Assembly: GCA_964535405.1 (NCBI GenBank)
Contig: CAZHUG010000023.1
Coordinates: forward strand, 1 to 31,924
DNA: 31,924 bases
Direction: 5' to 3'
Source of the DNA: Scatomorpha sp964535405
GTDB taxonomy: Bacteria; Bacillota; Clostridia; Oscillospirales; Oscillospiraceae
Part shown: piece by piece, positions 1-6,887 of the stretch
How the letters are laid out: the number at the start of each line of letters is the position of its first letter
How positions within the stretch are numbered: the stretch's first letter is position 1
Translations under genes and position numbers: made by a program
The notes under the pieces: generated by a model
What the model was told of the DNA's origin: nothing
The model's input: only the letters and a program-made list of their open reading frames with translations
The model's database searches: none

Positions 1-36
1 CCTGTGCGTCCATATAGGCTTCCTTTACACTTAAAA

Positions 37-342
37 TTATGCACTCCACCGGGCCGAGCCATATTCCACATCACGCCTATATTTCTTTGCCTTTTTTACC
101 TTGTTCCATATCAGCAATCGGAGCAAGGCGGCCCCGGCAAGGCCCACAAGCCAATCGAAAGGATACGGCCCCGGCAAGATATTTTCAAAGGCCGGGGCGA
201 TGGTTCCCATCATACCGATTATTTTTTGTCCTATGTCCGCGCCCGGTGAAATGCGGTAGGCTTCGCCCAGGTTGCCGAGCAGAACGCCGATAAACACATA
301 GGGCAGATTGGGAATAACGTATTTTCTAATTTTACCGTTCAT
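37..342 (-). pseudogene. VirD4/TraG-type conjugal coupling protein, N-terminal fragment
   Basis: The 101 codons match the start of VirD4-like coupling ATPases of clostridial ICEs. There are two hydrophobic segments (about residues 8-28 and 62-80), a basic stretch KKAKKYRRD, and then the conserved entry EYGSARW that precedes the ATPase domain. The ATG at 342 is chosen because GGAGG lies just upstream and it overlaps the end of the PcfB gene by 11 bp, as in intact elements. Right after GSARW the frame changes character and stops at 37-39, and no frame in the remaining 36 bases restores the expected sequence. The whole ATPase (Walker A and B) is therefore missing. A full-length protein would be about 600 aa. 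Insertion of another element or a rearrangement at about position 43 is inferred. The function, coupling the relaxosome to the type IV secretion channel, is known for the family but must be lost here. Confidence 0.75.
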
Positions 343-799
343 CCCGCGCCGCCTCCTTTTTCCGTTCCTGCTGGCGCGGCTGTGTCCGGGCCTTGTCGGC
401 AAAGCTCCGCAACTGTTTGATGATAGATGGGCGGCGCGATTTTGACATAGCCAGCTTTGTGTACTCGGCAAAACAGTTGGTAATCGCGTCCGCCTGTCCG
501 GCCTTGAAAAACAGCAGATATTTCTTCGGCCCGGTTTTGTAAAAGGCGTAATCCACATTATGTTTTCGGGCCACCTTATCAAACAGGCGGGTTTCCCCGG
601 AAAGCGGCAGGGCGTTTGTTGAAACGCCGTGGTTCATCAGCTTTTTAACGCTCTGTCTGCCCTGCGGGGTCTGCCCGGCCCGGACTTCCTTTTGTATCTT
701 CCGAAGTAGAGCCGCCAAAGCCTTTGCCAACGCCCGGCCTGTCAGCTTTGTGGCGTTGACGGATAATGCAACCGTCCGGCGCTCAATATCCTCCTGCAA
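332..799 (-). CDS. PcfB family protein (DUF3801)
   Basis: This 155-aa protein has the features of the PcfB/DUF3801 family found directly upstream of the coupling protein in Tn1549-like ICEs. It opens with a segment on T-V-A-L-S-V and KLTGRALAKAL, has a central region ending in YAFYKTGPKKYLLFFKAGQADAI, split here as YAFYKTGPKKY then LLFFKAGQADAI, and a charged Lys/Arg/Gln-rich tail. The start appears to be TTG at 799, because an in-frame stop lies just upstream and AAAGGA sits about 14 nt before it. Its end overlaps the VirD4 start, which implies translational coupling. In the family it is thought to work with the coupling protein in DNA transfer. That role is by homology only, and its partner is truncated here. 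Confidence 0.8.
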   Translation of the reverse strand: MQEDIERRTVALSVNATKLTGRALAKALAALLRKIQKEVRAGQTPQGRQSVKKLMNHGVSTNALPLSGETRLFDKVARKHNVDYAFYKTGPKKYLLFFKAGQADAITNCFAEYTKLAMSKSRRPSIIKQLRSFADKARTQPRQQERKKEAARDER

Positions 800-819
800 T
801 AATCAATCACCGTCCTTTC

Positions 820-844
820 ACTTCGGGCCAACATGGCCCGAAGT
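820..844. repeat. Intergenic palindrome, CGGGCC-core family, copy A
   Basis: A 25-bp inverted repeat has 10-bp perfect arms (ACTTCGGGCC and its complement) around AACAT; pairing can continue to a 3-nt centre. It begins 8 bp past the stop of the HTH gene and ends just before the ribosome binding site of the PcfB gene. Two nearly identical copies occur at 1369-1395 and 2745-2769, and a longer relative at 10315-10363. There is no T-run, so it is not a classical terminator. Confidence 0.85.
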
Positions 845-852
845 CTGCGCGG

Positions 853-1116
853 TCAGTCATTTTCGCGCTCTGTGGTTCCGATGATATGCTCCACGATTTC
901 CGGGCAAGCCTCGTAAATCTGCATAAGGCGCACAGACTGGCCGCAAGGCTGCACCGCGCCGCTTGTCCACAGGCGTACTGTCATGGGCAGTACATTCATC
1001 AAAATAGCAAAACCTTTTTCGTTGAGGTTCAGCCGCGCCATAAGGCGCTTAATTGTATCGGGTGAATATTCCGGCGTGGCTGTCATGCCGGAAATAATTT
1101 CAAGGGGTGTTTTCAT
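853..1116 (-). CDS. Small helix-turn-helix protein of the conjugative element
   Basis: This is an 87-aa protein whose residues 17-60 (SPDTIKRLMARLNLNEKGFA followed by ILMNVLPMTVRLWTSGA) look like a Cro/MqsA-type helix-turn-helix with a W-T/S-G-A element. The ATG at 1116 is preceded by GGAGG with good spacing. It lies between parB and the PcfB gene on the same strand. Small XRE-like proteins are common at this place in Tn1549-like elements, where they are presumed to control element genes. No operator can be assigned, although the palindromes and leader hairpin around it are candidates. Its exact role is unknown. Confidence 0.65.
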   Translation of the reverse strand: MKTPLEIISGMTATPEYSPDTIKRLMARLNLNEKGFAILMNVLPMTVRLWTSGAVQPCGQSVRLMQIYEACPEIVEHIIGTTEREND

Positions 1117-1150
1117 GGTGTGCCTCCAATCTGAAAATCAACCTATCCCC

Positions 1151-1179
1151 CCGCCCTTTCCATCTTGGAAAGGGGGCGG
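1151..1179. repeat. Leader hairpin upstream of the HTH gene
   Basis: The 9-bp arms CCCTTTCCA and TGGAAAGGG flank a TCT loop. The stem can be lengthened by CCGCC/GGCGG with one bulge. On the minus strand it would lie in the 5' leader of the 853-1116 gene, about 35 nt before the start. There is no T-run, so termination is unlikely. It abuts the MITE-like palindrome at 1194-1318. Confidence 0.6.
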
Positions 1180-1193
1180 CTCAAAGGAATAAT

Positions 1194-1318
1194 CCCCATC
1201 GCTTGGCCGCAGAAAAGCACAGCCGGGAAAGGCTGTCAAGGGTAAAACCGCCTTTGGCGGCGCTTCGCGCCCTTGACTGCCTTATCCCACCTGTGCTACG
1301 AAACACGCGGCGATGGGG
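1194..1318. mobile_element. 125-bp MITE-like palindromic element or structured RNA
   Basis: The ends are perfect 9-bp inverted repeats, CCCCATCGC (1194-1202) and GCGATGGGG (1310-1318). They are flanked on both sides by the direct repeat AATAAT (1188-1193 and 1319-1324), as a target-site duplication would be. The interior folds back on itself in register: 1216-1222 pairs with 1291-1297, 1225-1228 with 1285-1288, 1229-1233 with 1279-1283, and 1235-1242 with 1270-1277. At the tip are small hairpins CCGCC-TTT-GGCGG and CGC-TTC-GCG. No protein is encoded. Either a non-autonomous insertion or a large structured RNA or origin-like element fits. The flanking duplication favours the first. Confidence 0.6.
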
Positions 1319-1368
1319 AATAATCCAAAGAGCCATAAATGCGGGGAAACGGTAAGTCCACGCAAAAA

Positions 1369-1395
1369 CACTTCGGGTCAACTTGGCCCGAAGTG
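1369..1395. repeat. Intergenic palindrome, CGGGCC-core family, copy B
   Basis: A 27-bp inverted repeat starts one base past the parB stop codon (1397-1399) on the minus strand. Arms are CACTTCGGG and CCCGAAGTG, with the inner pairing continuing to a single central C except for one T/G mismatch. It is the same element as copies A and C. Confidence 0.85.
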
Positions 1396-1396
1396 C

Positions 1397-2653
1397 CTAT
1401 TTTTCCTGTTCGGTTTTCTTTTCGGGCTTGCCAAGCTCCGGCGGCTGCTTCGCCTTGTACTCGTCAAGCAGCTTGATGATGGTGTCTTTCATCTCGCGGG
1501 GCGTCTTGTCCTTGCCAAAATACTGGCCGAGTTCCTGTGCGGAAATAATCACTTTGTCTACCTCCTTTTTTTCTTCGAGCATAATTCCGTCAATCATATC
1601 GGGTTGTAACAGGTTCTTTTGGTCAAGCTCCCTCATGCGCTGCGACTGTGAGAGCGAGGGGGCCGACTGCTGGCCCTCGATGGCAACGGCAATATACCGC
1701 TGGTTTTTGGGCTTGATAAACGCAAGCTCCACGGCGGGGGTGAACGCGATTTTTTTCTCGTCCACCATTTTCTGCAAATCCGGCACAAGGTCGTTCAGCT
1801 TGATGTACCGCTGCACCTGCTTCACCGTCATTTTGTTGCGCTCGGCCACAACCTCATTGGAGCGTTGGCCGTTGCCGGTTCGCGCCCCCTGCTGTTTGAT
1901 GGCCTCCAACTGCATTTTGAGGGCTTTGGCCCTCTCGCTCGGCAAAATGTTTTCGCGCTGATTGGTGTTGTCCTCCACCATCTGCGTGATAGCTTGCTCG
2001 TCTGTGAGATTGCGGACGATAGCGGGCATATTGGTAAATCCGGCAAGCTCGCTGGCCTTGTGGCGGCGGTGGCCAGAAACAAGCTCATAGCCGCCATCCT
2101 CGCGGGGCCGGACAATGGCGGGCTGTGTTACGCCTTTATCCTTGACGCTCTCCACCATCGCCGCCATTTCATCATCATTCCGCACTTGGAAAGGGTGATT
2201 TTTGAAAGCGTGAAGCTCGGAAAGATTGATATATACAATCTGTTCCTGCTCCCCGGTGCGTGGGGCCTCCCTCGGTTCGGGCGGCTTTTCCGGCTCCGGG
2301 GCCGGGGCTTTCTCTTTGGCCGGGGCCTTTTTCGCGGCGGCTTTGGGCGGCTTGGCCGCTTTTTCGGCTTTGGGGGCTTTTTCGGGGGTTGGCTCCTTAT
2401 CGGGCTTATCTGCCTTTGGGGGCCTGCCGCGCTTTTTTGCCGGGGCCTCTGGCTCTTGTTTATCCGGCGTGGTCTGTTCGGCCTCCCGCGCCGCCGCCTT
2501 TTTCTCCGATACGATTTCATTGATTTTATCGAATGGCACAACTACCTCGCCGGGAGCGGGGGGCTGTGCGCCGCCAATATCTAACGGCGCGGCCTGTTCC
2601 TTTGCCGGCTCGGTTTTTACATCTTCCGGCTTGTTTGGCTCATTTTTCGCCAT
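1397..2653 (-). CDS. ParB-like partition/nuclease-domain protein of the ICE
   Basis: This 418-aa protein has three parts. Residues 1-135 form a low-complexity tract rich in Lys, Pro, Ala and Glu, including an AT-hook-like KKRGRPPK. Residues about 138-235 form the ParB N-terminal domain with the box GGYELVSGHRRHKASELAG, where GHRRHKA matches the CTP-binding G-E/H-R-R-x-x-A motif. A central HTH region (QGARTGNGQRSNEVVAERN, then MTVKQVQRYIKL) follows. The ATG at 2653 is chosen over upstream in-frame codons because GGGAGG lies 12 nt before it, and the longer reading would run through a terminator hairpin. In Tn1549-like ICEs parB sits just upstream of the conjugation genes and usually follows parA. 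No parA is seen here, which suggests the element is broken on this side. Partition or regulation of the circular form is the family role. Confidence 0.85.
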   Translation of the reverse strand: MAKNEPNKPEDVKTEPAKEQAAPLDIGGAQPPAPGEVVVPFDKINEIVSEKKAAAREAEQTTPDKQEPEAPAKKRGRPPKADKPDKEPTPEKAPKAEKAAKPPKAAAKKAPAKEKAPAPEPEKPPEPREAPRTGEQEQIVYINLSELHAFKNHPFQVRNDDEMAAMVESVKDKGVTQPAIVRPREDGGYELVSGHRRHKASELAGFTNMPAIVRNLTDEQAITQMVEDNTNQRENILPSERAKALKMQLEAIKQQGARTGNGQRSNEVVAERNKMTVKQVQRYIKLNDLVPDLQKMVDEKKIAFTPAVELAFIKPKNQRYIAVAIEGQQSAPSLSQSQRMRELDQKNLLQPDMIDGIMLEEKKEVDKVIISAQELGQYFGKDKTPREMKDTIIKLLDEYKAKQPPELGKPEKKTEQEK

Positions 2654-2686
2654 ACGGTTTTTTACCTCCCTATTGATTTTTTCCAA

Positions 2687-2718
2687 TAAAAAAGGGCCTC
2701 TGCTTTTCAGCAAGGCCC
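2687..2718 (-). terminator. Intrinsic terminator or attenuator ahead of parB
   Basis: Read on the minus strand, GGGCCT-TGCT-GAAA-AGCA-(G)-AGGCCC is followed by TTTTTT. This is a 10-bp stem with one bulge, a GNRA loop and a U-run. It lies 34 nt before the parB start, so it either ends transcription from a lost upstream ICE gene or attenuates parB. Confidence 0.75.
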
Positions 2719-2744
2719 ACGGGATAGACAAAATCCCCCCTTTC

Positions 2745-2769
2745 ACTTCGGGCCAATATGGCCCGAAGT
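2745..2769. repeat. Intergenic palindrome, CGGGCC-core family, copy C
   Basis: A 25-bp palindrome (ACTTCGGGCC, AATAT, GGCCCGAAGT) lies immediately upstream of the terminator hairpin in the parB leader. It is the most upstream copy of the series A-C and marks the last recognisable ICE sequence before the aldo/keto reductase. Confidence 0.85.
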
Positions 2770-2789
2770 ACCGCTACCCCAAACAGAAA

Positions 2790-2817
2790 CGCCGCCCCTT
2801 TGTCCAATAGGGCGGCG
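2790..2817 (-). terminator. Probable terminator of the aldo/keto reductase transcript
   Basis: Perfect 8-bp arms CGCCGCCC and GGGCGGCG have a 12-nt loop. On the minus strand they are followed by TTTCTGTTT. It starts 24 nt past the stop codon at 2841. The imperfect T-run makes its strength uncertain. Confidence 0.5.
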
Positions 2818-2840
2818 CTCTGTGTAATGTGATAGCTTCA

Positions 2841-3761
2841 TTATTTTATTTTGCGCCCGGTTGTCGGGCTATTTTGCAGGGTTCCTATTATGATACAAGC
2901 ATAGGTTTCAAGTGCTTCCTGTGAGAGCATACCAGGCGCGGTGGACTCTGCAGTCAGGAGGTTTTCATTAAGCTGCTGCATTTCATTCATGCCACTCAAC
3001 ACTACGGTGACCTCCGGCTGATTCCATAGCCAGTGAAGCGCCCAGGCAACCGGTGTCAGATCGGGGTCTGCCTTTTTGAAACTGTCTACCGCGGTTTGGG
3101 GTAGTGAGTTTGCCAGCTTCCCGCCCAAAAGCGGCTCCATAATCATAACCGGCATCCCTTTTGAGGCCGCTTTTTTCAGGCCGGTTATACCGGCCTGAAA
3201 GTTTTCATCGGAATAATTGTATTGAATCTGGCAAAAATCCCAGTCATAGGCATCCAAAAGGGCTAAAAATTCGCTTTGGGAGCCGTGGTAGGAAAAGCCA
3301 ATCTGCTTAATCTGTCCAGATTCTTTCTTCCGCTCTATCCATTCTTCAATACCCCATTCGCGGAATTTATCCCATGTGGCGACATCCGGGAGCATATGGA
3401 ACAGATAATAGTCTATATAATCAGTTTGAAGCCGCACAAGCTGGCGGTCAAAATATTTATCTATATCCGCCTTGTTCCGGCACATGATGACCGGGAGTTT
3501 TGTCGCAATATAAACCTGCTGGCGCAGGTTATATTTCGCGAGCGTTTTGCCCAGAATTTCCTCGCTTCCGGCATAAATATAGGCTGTATCAAAGTAATTG
3601 ACGCCCTGATCAACAGATGCCTTGATTAAGTGCTCAATTTTCTCTTCATCTATCTTGCCGCCAATACCAAAGGACCCGGCAAGGCTTCCCGTGAATCTCA
3701 TACAGCCAAGACCAAGTATTGAAAGCTTATCTCCGTTTTTGGGGTTTATTCTATACTGCAT
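2841..3761 (-). CDS. Aldo/keto reductase, short form lacking the C-terminal ferredoxin domain
   Basis: This 306-aa protein has the aldo/keto reductase barrel. The catalytic tetrad is visible: Asp58 and Tyr63 in YFDTAYIYAGSE, Lys88 in IATKLP and His122 in YLFHMLPD. It reduces or oxidises carbonyls with NAD(P)H. The closest recognisable group (COG1453-type clostridial reductases) is usually about 370-380 aa and ends in a 4Fe-4S segment of the CxxCxxC...CP type. Here the chain stops after ETYACIIIGTLQNSPTTG, and no cysteine cluster is encoded in any frame before the terminator at 2790. This is a 3' truncation or a natural short form, at the border with the ICE. The ATG at 3761 has AGAGG 7 nt upstream. 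It reads in the same direction as the nitroreductase and ABC genes but is separated by 96 bp. Substrate unknown. Confidence 0.8.
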   Translation of the reverse strand: MQYRINPKNGDKLSILGLGCMRFTGSLAGSFGIGGKIDEEKIEHLIKASVDQGVNYFDTAYIYAGSEEILGKTLAKYNLRQQVYIATKLPVIMCRNKADIDKYFDRQLVRLQTDYIDYYLFHMLPDVATWDKFREWGIEEWIERKKESGQIKQIGFSYHGSQSEFLALLDAYDWDFCQIQYNYSDENFQAGITGLKKAASKGMPVMIMEPLLGGKLANSLPQTAVDSFKKADPDLTPVAWALHWLWNQPEVTVVLSGMNEMQQLNENLLTAESTAPGMLSQEALETYACIIIGTLQNSPTTGRKIK

Positions 3762-3857
3762 TTAGGTACCTCTCGAATTATTGGCTTATTTATGGCACTC
3801 TTTACGGATAAACACACTAATGGGCTAATCTGAAATAAAATAGCATCATAGACAGCC

Positions 3858-4574
3858 CTAACTCACCGTCCCGACATGGACAAATCCCTGCGGCGGCTCC
3901 GGCGCACCTTTGCCGCCCGGCGTGAAGTTAAACGGCTTTCCTTCATGCTCACTGGCAACATCCAGATGACACAGGGCGATCCCTAAATCAATATTAGTAT
4001 GGTGATAAAGCGCGCCTTTGACTCCGCCAAGGCTCGGCTTGTAGTAGACGTGGATTTTCTCTCCGTCAACAATAAAATACCAGGGCTGGCCGTTCATGCC
4101 CGAAGGCGCTAAGCGAACCGCATCCAAACGGGAGTCCGCCCCCTTGGCTATTTCCCTCAGTGGCTTACGGTCAAACTCTTCCGGCATCCTCATTGCAGGC
4201 ACGGACGGTTTTCCGAAAGCCATCCCAATGATAAAGTCCGGGTCAGGCTGCTTGCTCTTTACGCTGCTGAGCCAGCGTGTAGCGAGACCGATGGAGTACA
4301 TATAGAGCTCTGCGTGTTGGTAGAGGAAGCCCGCGCAAATATTGCGCAGTTCCCGCTCCTTTCCAGAAATAAGCAGGAAGTGAGGGGCTTTGGGAAGCGC
4401 CATGCCTTTGACGTCATCCGCGCCCACAATCCGATGGCTGAGCTTCACATCGGGCACAAGCGGCTTAACACTTGCGATGAACGCCTCAATTTGCTCCAAG
4501 GTTTCCGAAGGAAGGGGAGCCGTATTGTAGCCTCGCGTAGATGCCCGGGTGAAAATAGGTGAGTAGATATTCAT
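3858..4574 (-). CDS. Nitroreductase family protein
   Basis: This 238-aa protein has nitroreductase-like features. Near the N-terminus a T-R-G/S-x-R type FMN-phosphate segment appears as RASTRGY. In the middle is the signature RLAPSGMNGQPWYFIVDG, and near the C-terminus NIDLGIALCHLD. It matches the two-lobed TM1586-type (PF14512) nitroreductases more than the classical 200-aa enzymes. These are FMN flavoproteins that reduce nitro or quinone substrates with NAD(P)H; many have no known substrate. The ATG at 4574 has AGGAGG 7 nt upstream, and the longer reading back to 4658 would overlap the permease gene. It sits 28 bp downstream of the ABC permease, so it is probably the last or next-to-last gene of the TetR-controlled operon. 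Confidence 0.75.
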   Translation of the reverse strand: MNIYSPIFTRASTRGYNTAPLPSETLEQIEAFIASVKPLVPDVKLSHRIVGADDVKGMALPKAPHFLLISGKERELRNICAGFLYQHAELYMYSIGLATRWLSSVKSKQPDPDFIIGMAFGKPSVPAMRMPEEFDRKPLREIAKGADSRLDAVRLAPSGMNGQPWYFIVDGEKIHVYYKPSLGGVKGALYHHTNIDLGIALCHLDVASEHEGKPFNFTPGGKGAPEPPQGFVHVGTVS

Positions 4575-4602
4575 AATAAAACCTCCTACGATAATGTGAT
4601 TT

Positions 4603-5991
4603 TTACAGTGGCAAATCCTTTTTCTTAAACCATACCATGCCAAGCGCGTACAATGCAATCCCGATCACTGCGAGTGCGATAAACTGGATTATAAAGTCAC
4701 CTCCCCCGGTAACAGCGCTTGCGTCAAATAATGTGTTGAGTGATAAGTACCGGAAGAATTTAAGACTGTCACCGGTTTGCTCCATAATTCGGAAGATAAA
4801 AAACGCAAGCGGCAATCCCGCGCCAAAGGCAAAGGAATAGCTGGACAGATTGAAAATGCAGGAGCTTGCAAAGGATATTCCGCTGGTGGCGAATAAGAGC
4901 AGGAACAACCCGAGATTGAGCAACAAATAATCCTTCAAGTTGAATTCTATTCCTTCATCCAGGGATATCTCCTGTCCGGCGAGCTGCTGATTGATGAGGC
5001 CAATGAATGTTTCTTCGGGTATTCCGGAGGCTTCCACCGCGGCGTTCATGGCATTGTTGTTTGTTTTTAACACACCCATATCATTAGCAAGCTCGCTGAG
5101 CTCCAGGTCCAAGACAGCGGCAGCCGCAGTCATCCCTTCGGTCAGCCTGCCCTGCATTGCTTCCATTTGCTGGGCGGCGACCTCTTGCGTTGCCATAGTC
5201 ATTTCAAGGGCAGCGCGGTATTCTTCGGCGCTCATTCCCATCACCTTTGCCCCAGCGCCAAGGGCATCTTCATTGCCAAGCATAAGGCTTACATCCGCAC
5301 TCACATCGTCTGCCTCCAGCCCAAGAACCTGGGCTGCGGCCTGATAAGCTTTCTCTGTGACACGAAGGTTCAGGTATATCCGGTAAACATCCTCGTCAAT
5401 GCCCCGTTCCTCAGCACCCAGCCGCAGGGCATTTTCGTCCTTTAATATTAGATTCAGGTCATCTTCTACCGCCTGACGATCCTCGCCTATGCTCTCCGCC
5501 ACGGCAATAACATCATCTGTGTAGGCGGGCGTGAATATACCGCCATGGAAGGTCTGGACCATGGCAAGCCCAACAATCATGACTGCTAAAAGCATCACGA
5601 TCAGGGAGGTTATGAGGTAAATGGCCTGTGTCCCCACCACCTTGATGCGCTTAATGGGGGTTGATAAGGTATAGGCCATGGAACCCCTGTCTACCTGCGA
5701 GGCAACCAGCCCATTTGCTGTGATAATAATGTAGACCAGGGAGAGCATAACGCCGATCATACTGTAAAAGCTGTTTCCCAGCATCCCCGTCAGCGTTGTC
5801 ATGCTCCCCACAATGCCGCCTGCCATGTCGCCAATGGCGGTGCCTTCCAGAGAGCCCAATATTCCGCTTATCGAGCTCGGGTCAAACACAGCTATGATCA
5901 TGCCGGAAAGGGCGCACATGATGGCGGTGAAGATCAGCCAGAGCTTATAATTTGATTTTAGGGTCTGCTTAAATATGGTTTTGCTAAACAT
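4603..5991 (-). CDS. ABC-2-type exporter permease with large extracytoplasmic helical domain
   Basis: This 462-aa integral membrane protein has hydrophobic segments near residues 16-38, 70-102, 110-145, 350-380, 385-410 and 430-455. Between them (about 150-340) lies a soluble, acidic, Ala-rich helical domain with imperfect repeats of the form L-G-x-E-x-x-x-x-x-x-D-x-S-L-M-L-G-N/K-x-x-A-L. Such domains occur in ABC-2 permeases of multi-gene exporters in Firmicutes. It follows two ATPase genes, 14 bp after the second, so the likely complex is one permease with a heterodimer of ATPases. The substrate is unknown; antimicrobial, lipid or bile-type compounds are possibilities. The ATG at 5991 has GGAG 9 nt before it. 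Confidence 0.8.
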   Translation of the reverse strand: MFSKTIFKQTLKSNYKLWLIFTAIMCALSGMIIAVFDPSSISGILGSLEGTAIGDMAGGIVGSMTTLTGMLGNSFYSMIGVMLSLVYIIITANGLVASQVDRGSMAYTLSTPIKRIKVVGTQAIYLITSLIVMLLAVMIVGLAMVQTFHGGIFTPAYTDDVIAVAESIGEDRQAVEDDLNLILKDENALRLGAEERGIDEDVYRIYLNLRVTEKAYQAAAQVLGLEADDVSADVSLMLGNEDALGAGAKVMGMSAEEYRAALEMTMATQEVAAQQMEAMQGRLTEGMTAAAAVLDLELSELANDMGVLKTNNNAMNAAVEASGIPEETFIGLINQQLAGQEISLDEGIEFNLKDYLLLNLGLFLLLFATSGISFASSCIFNLSSYSFAFGAGLPLAFFIFRIMEQTGDSLKFFRYLSLNTLFDASAVTGGGDFIIQFIALAVIGIALYALGMVWFKKKDLPL

Positions 5992-6005
5992 CGTCTCTGT
6001 CTCCT

Positions 6006-6887
6006 TTAATATAAGCTCTGGAAATAATCTTCCAGCGTGTATTTAGTCTCGCGTATGAACTTCAGGTCGTAGCCCTTCAAAGCTTTTGTAAAGGCGTTGA
6101 TATCTCGGTCATTCACATTTACAAACACCTGATTTTGATTCTCCCGCTGTTCGCCCAGCTCAAAGCTTTCTGACAAAAAGCGCTGATAATCCTCATGAGA
6201 ATGGAATTCTATTTTGTACACTTTATCCTGATTATGCTTGATTTCAGCAGTGGATTTAACATCAATGATTTTCCCGTCCTTTATCATGGCCACCTTGTCG
6301 CAGGTATCCTCAACCTCCTCAAACATATGAGAGGACATGAAGATTGTTTTACCTTTTTTCTTCTCCGCGTTCAGGATATCTATAAATTCTACCCGCATAA
6401 GCGGGTCAAGGCCCGTGGTCGGTTCGTCTAGTATTAATATCTCGGGATCAGCCATAAAAGCGGCTACAATTGCAGTTTTCTGCTTCATGCCCTTGGACAT
6501 GCGCTTGAGATTTGCGGTTGGGTCAAGCTGTAGCTTATCAATGATGTAATCTGCATAGGACATGTCACGGAGCCCCAGCAGCTCCGCCTGCCGCCTTAAA
6601 AACTCGGTGCCGGTGGGCGCGTTGGGAAAGGCGATCTCGCCGGGGATGTATCCCACCATTTTTTTGATTTCCGCCGACTGCTTCCAACAATCCAGACTAT
6701 TGATGGTGGCGTTGCCGCTCTCGGGTCTTAAAAAGCCCATTAGGTGGCGTATGGTAGTGGATTTTCCGGCCCCGTTCACGCCGACAAAGCCGTACGCCTC
6801 GCCTTTTTCTATGGACAAGCTGATATCAAAAATGCCACGCCCGTCTCCAAAATCCTTTGTCATTTTATTTATTTTAATGAGTGACAT
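6006..6887 (-). CDS. ABC exporter ATP-binding protein (second ATPase)
   Basis: This 293-aa ABC ATPase has Walker A GVNGAGKSTT near residue 37-46, Q-loop region HLMGFLRPESG, signature RMSKGMKQKTA, Walker B ILILDEPTTGLDPL and the H-switch SSHMFEE. The C-terminal 90 residues form the extra domain seen in drug-type exporters. The start ATG at 6887 has GGAGG upstream and overlaps the end of the preceding ATPase gene by 14 bp, implying coupled translation. It is about 45% similar by eye to that neighbour, and the two probably form a heterodimer powering the permease at 4603-5991. Confidence 0.9.
   Translation of the reverse strand: MSLIKINKMTKDFGDGRGIFDISLSIEKGEAYGFVGVNGAGKSTTIRHLMGFLRPESGNATINSLDCWKQSAEIKKMVGYIPGEIAFPNAPTGTEFLRRQAELLGLRDMSYADYIIDKLQLDPTANLKRMSKGMKQKTAIVAAFMADPEILILDEPTTGLDPLMRVEFIDILNAEKKKGKTIFMSSHMFEEVEDTCDKVAMIKDGKIIDVKSTAEIKHNQDKVYKIEFHSHEDYQRFLSESFELGEQRENQNQVFVNVNDRDINAFTKALKGYDLKFIRETKYTLEDYFQSLY

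Noticed and set aside
1..60. Group II intron 5' end at the VirD4 break (GTGCAT...)
   Set aside because: Only about 45 bases are visible and the match to a GUGYG start is weak; it cannot be told apart from any other insertion or rearrangement.
1865..2584. Plus-strand frame of 239 codons rich in Gly, Leu and Arg
   Set aside because: It is the shadow of the Lys/Pro/Ala-rich tract of parB on the other strand, with low complexity and no start signal.
820..2769. Regularly repeated palindromes considered as a CRISPR array
   Set aside because: The copies are hundreds of bases apart, separated by genes, and there are no uniform spacers or cas genes.
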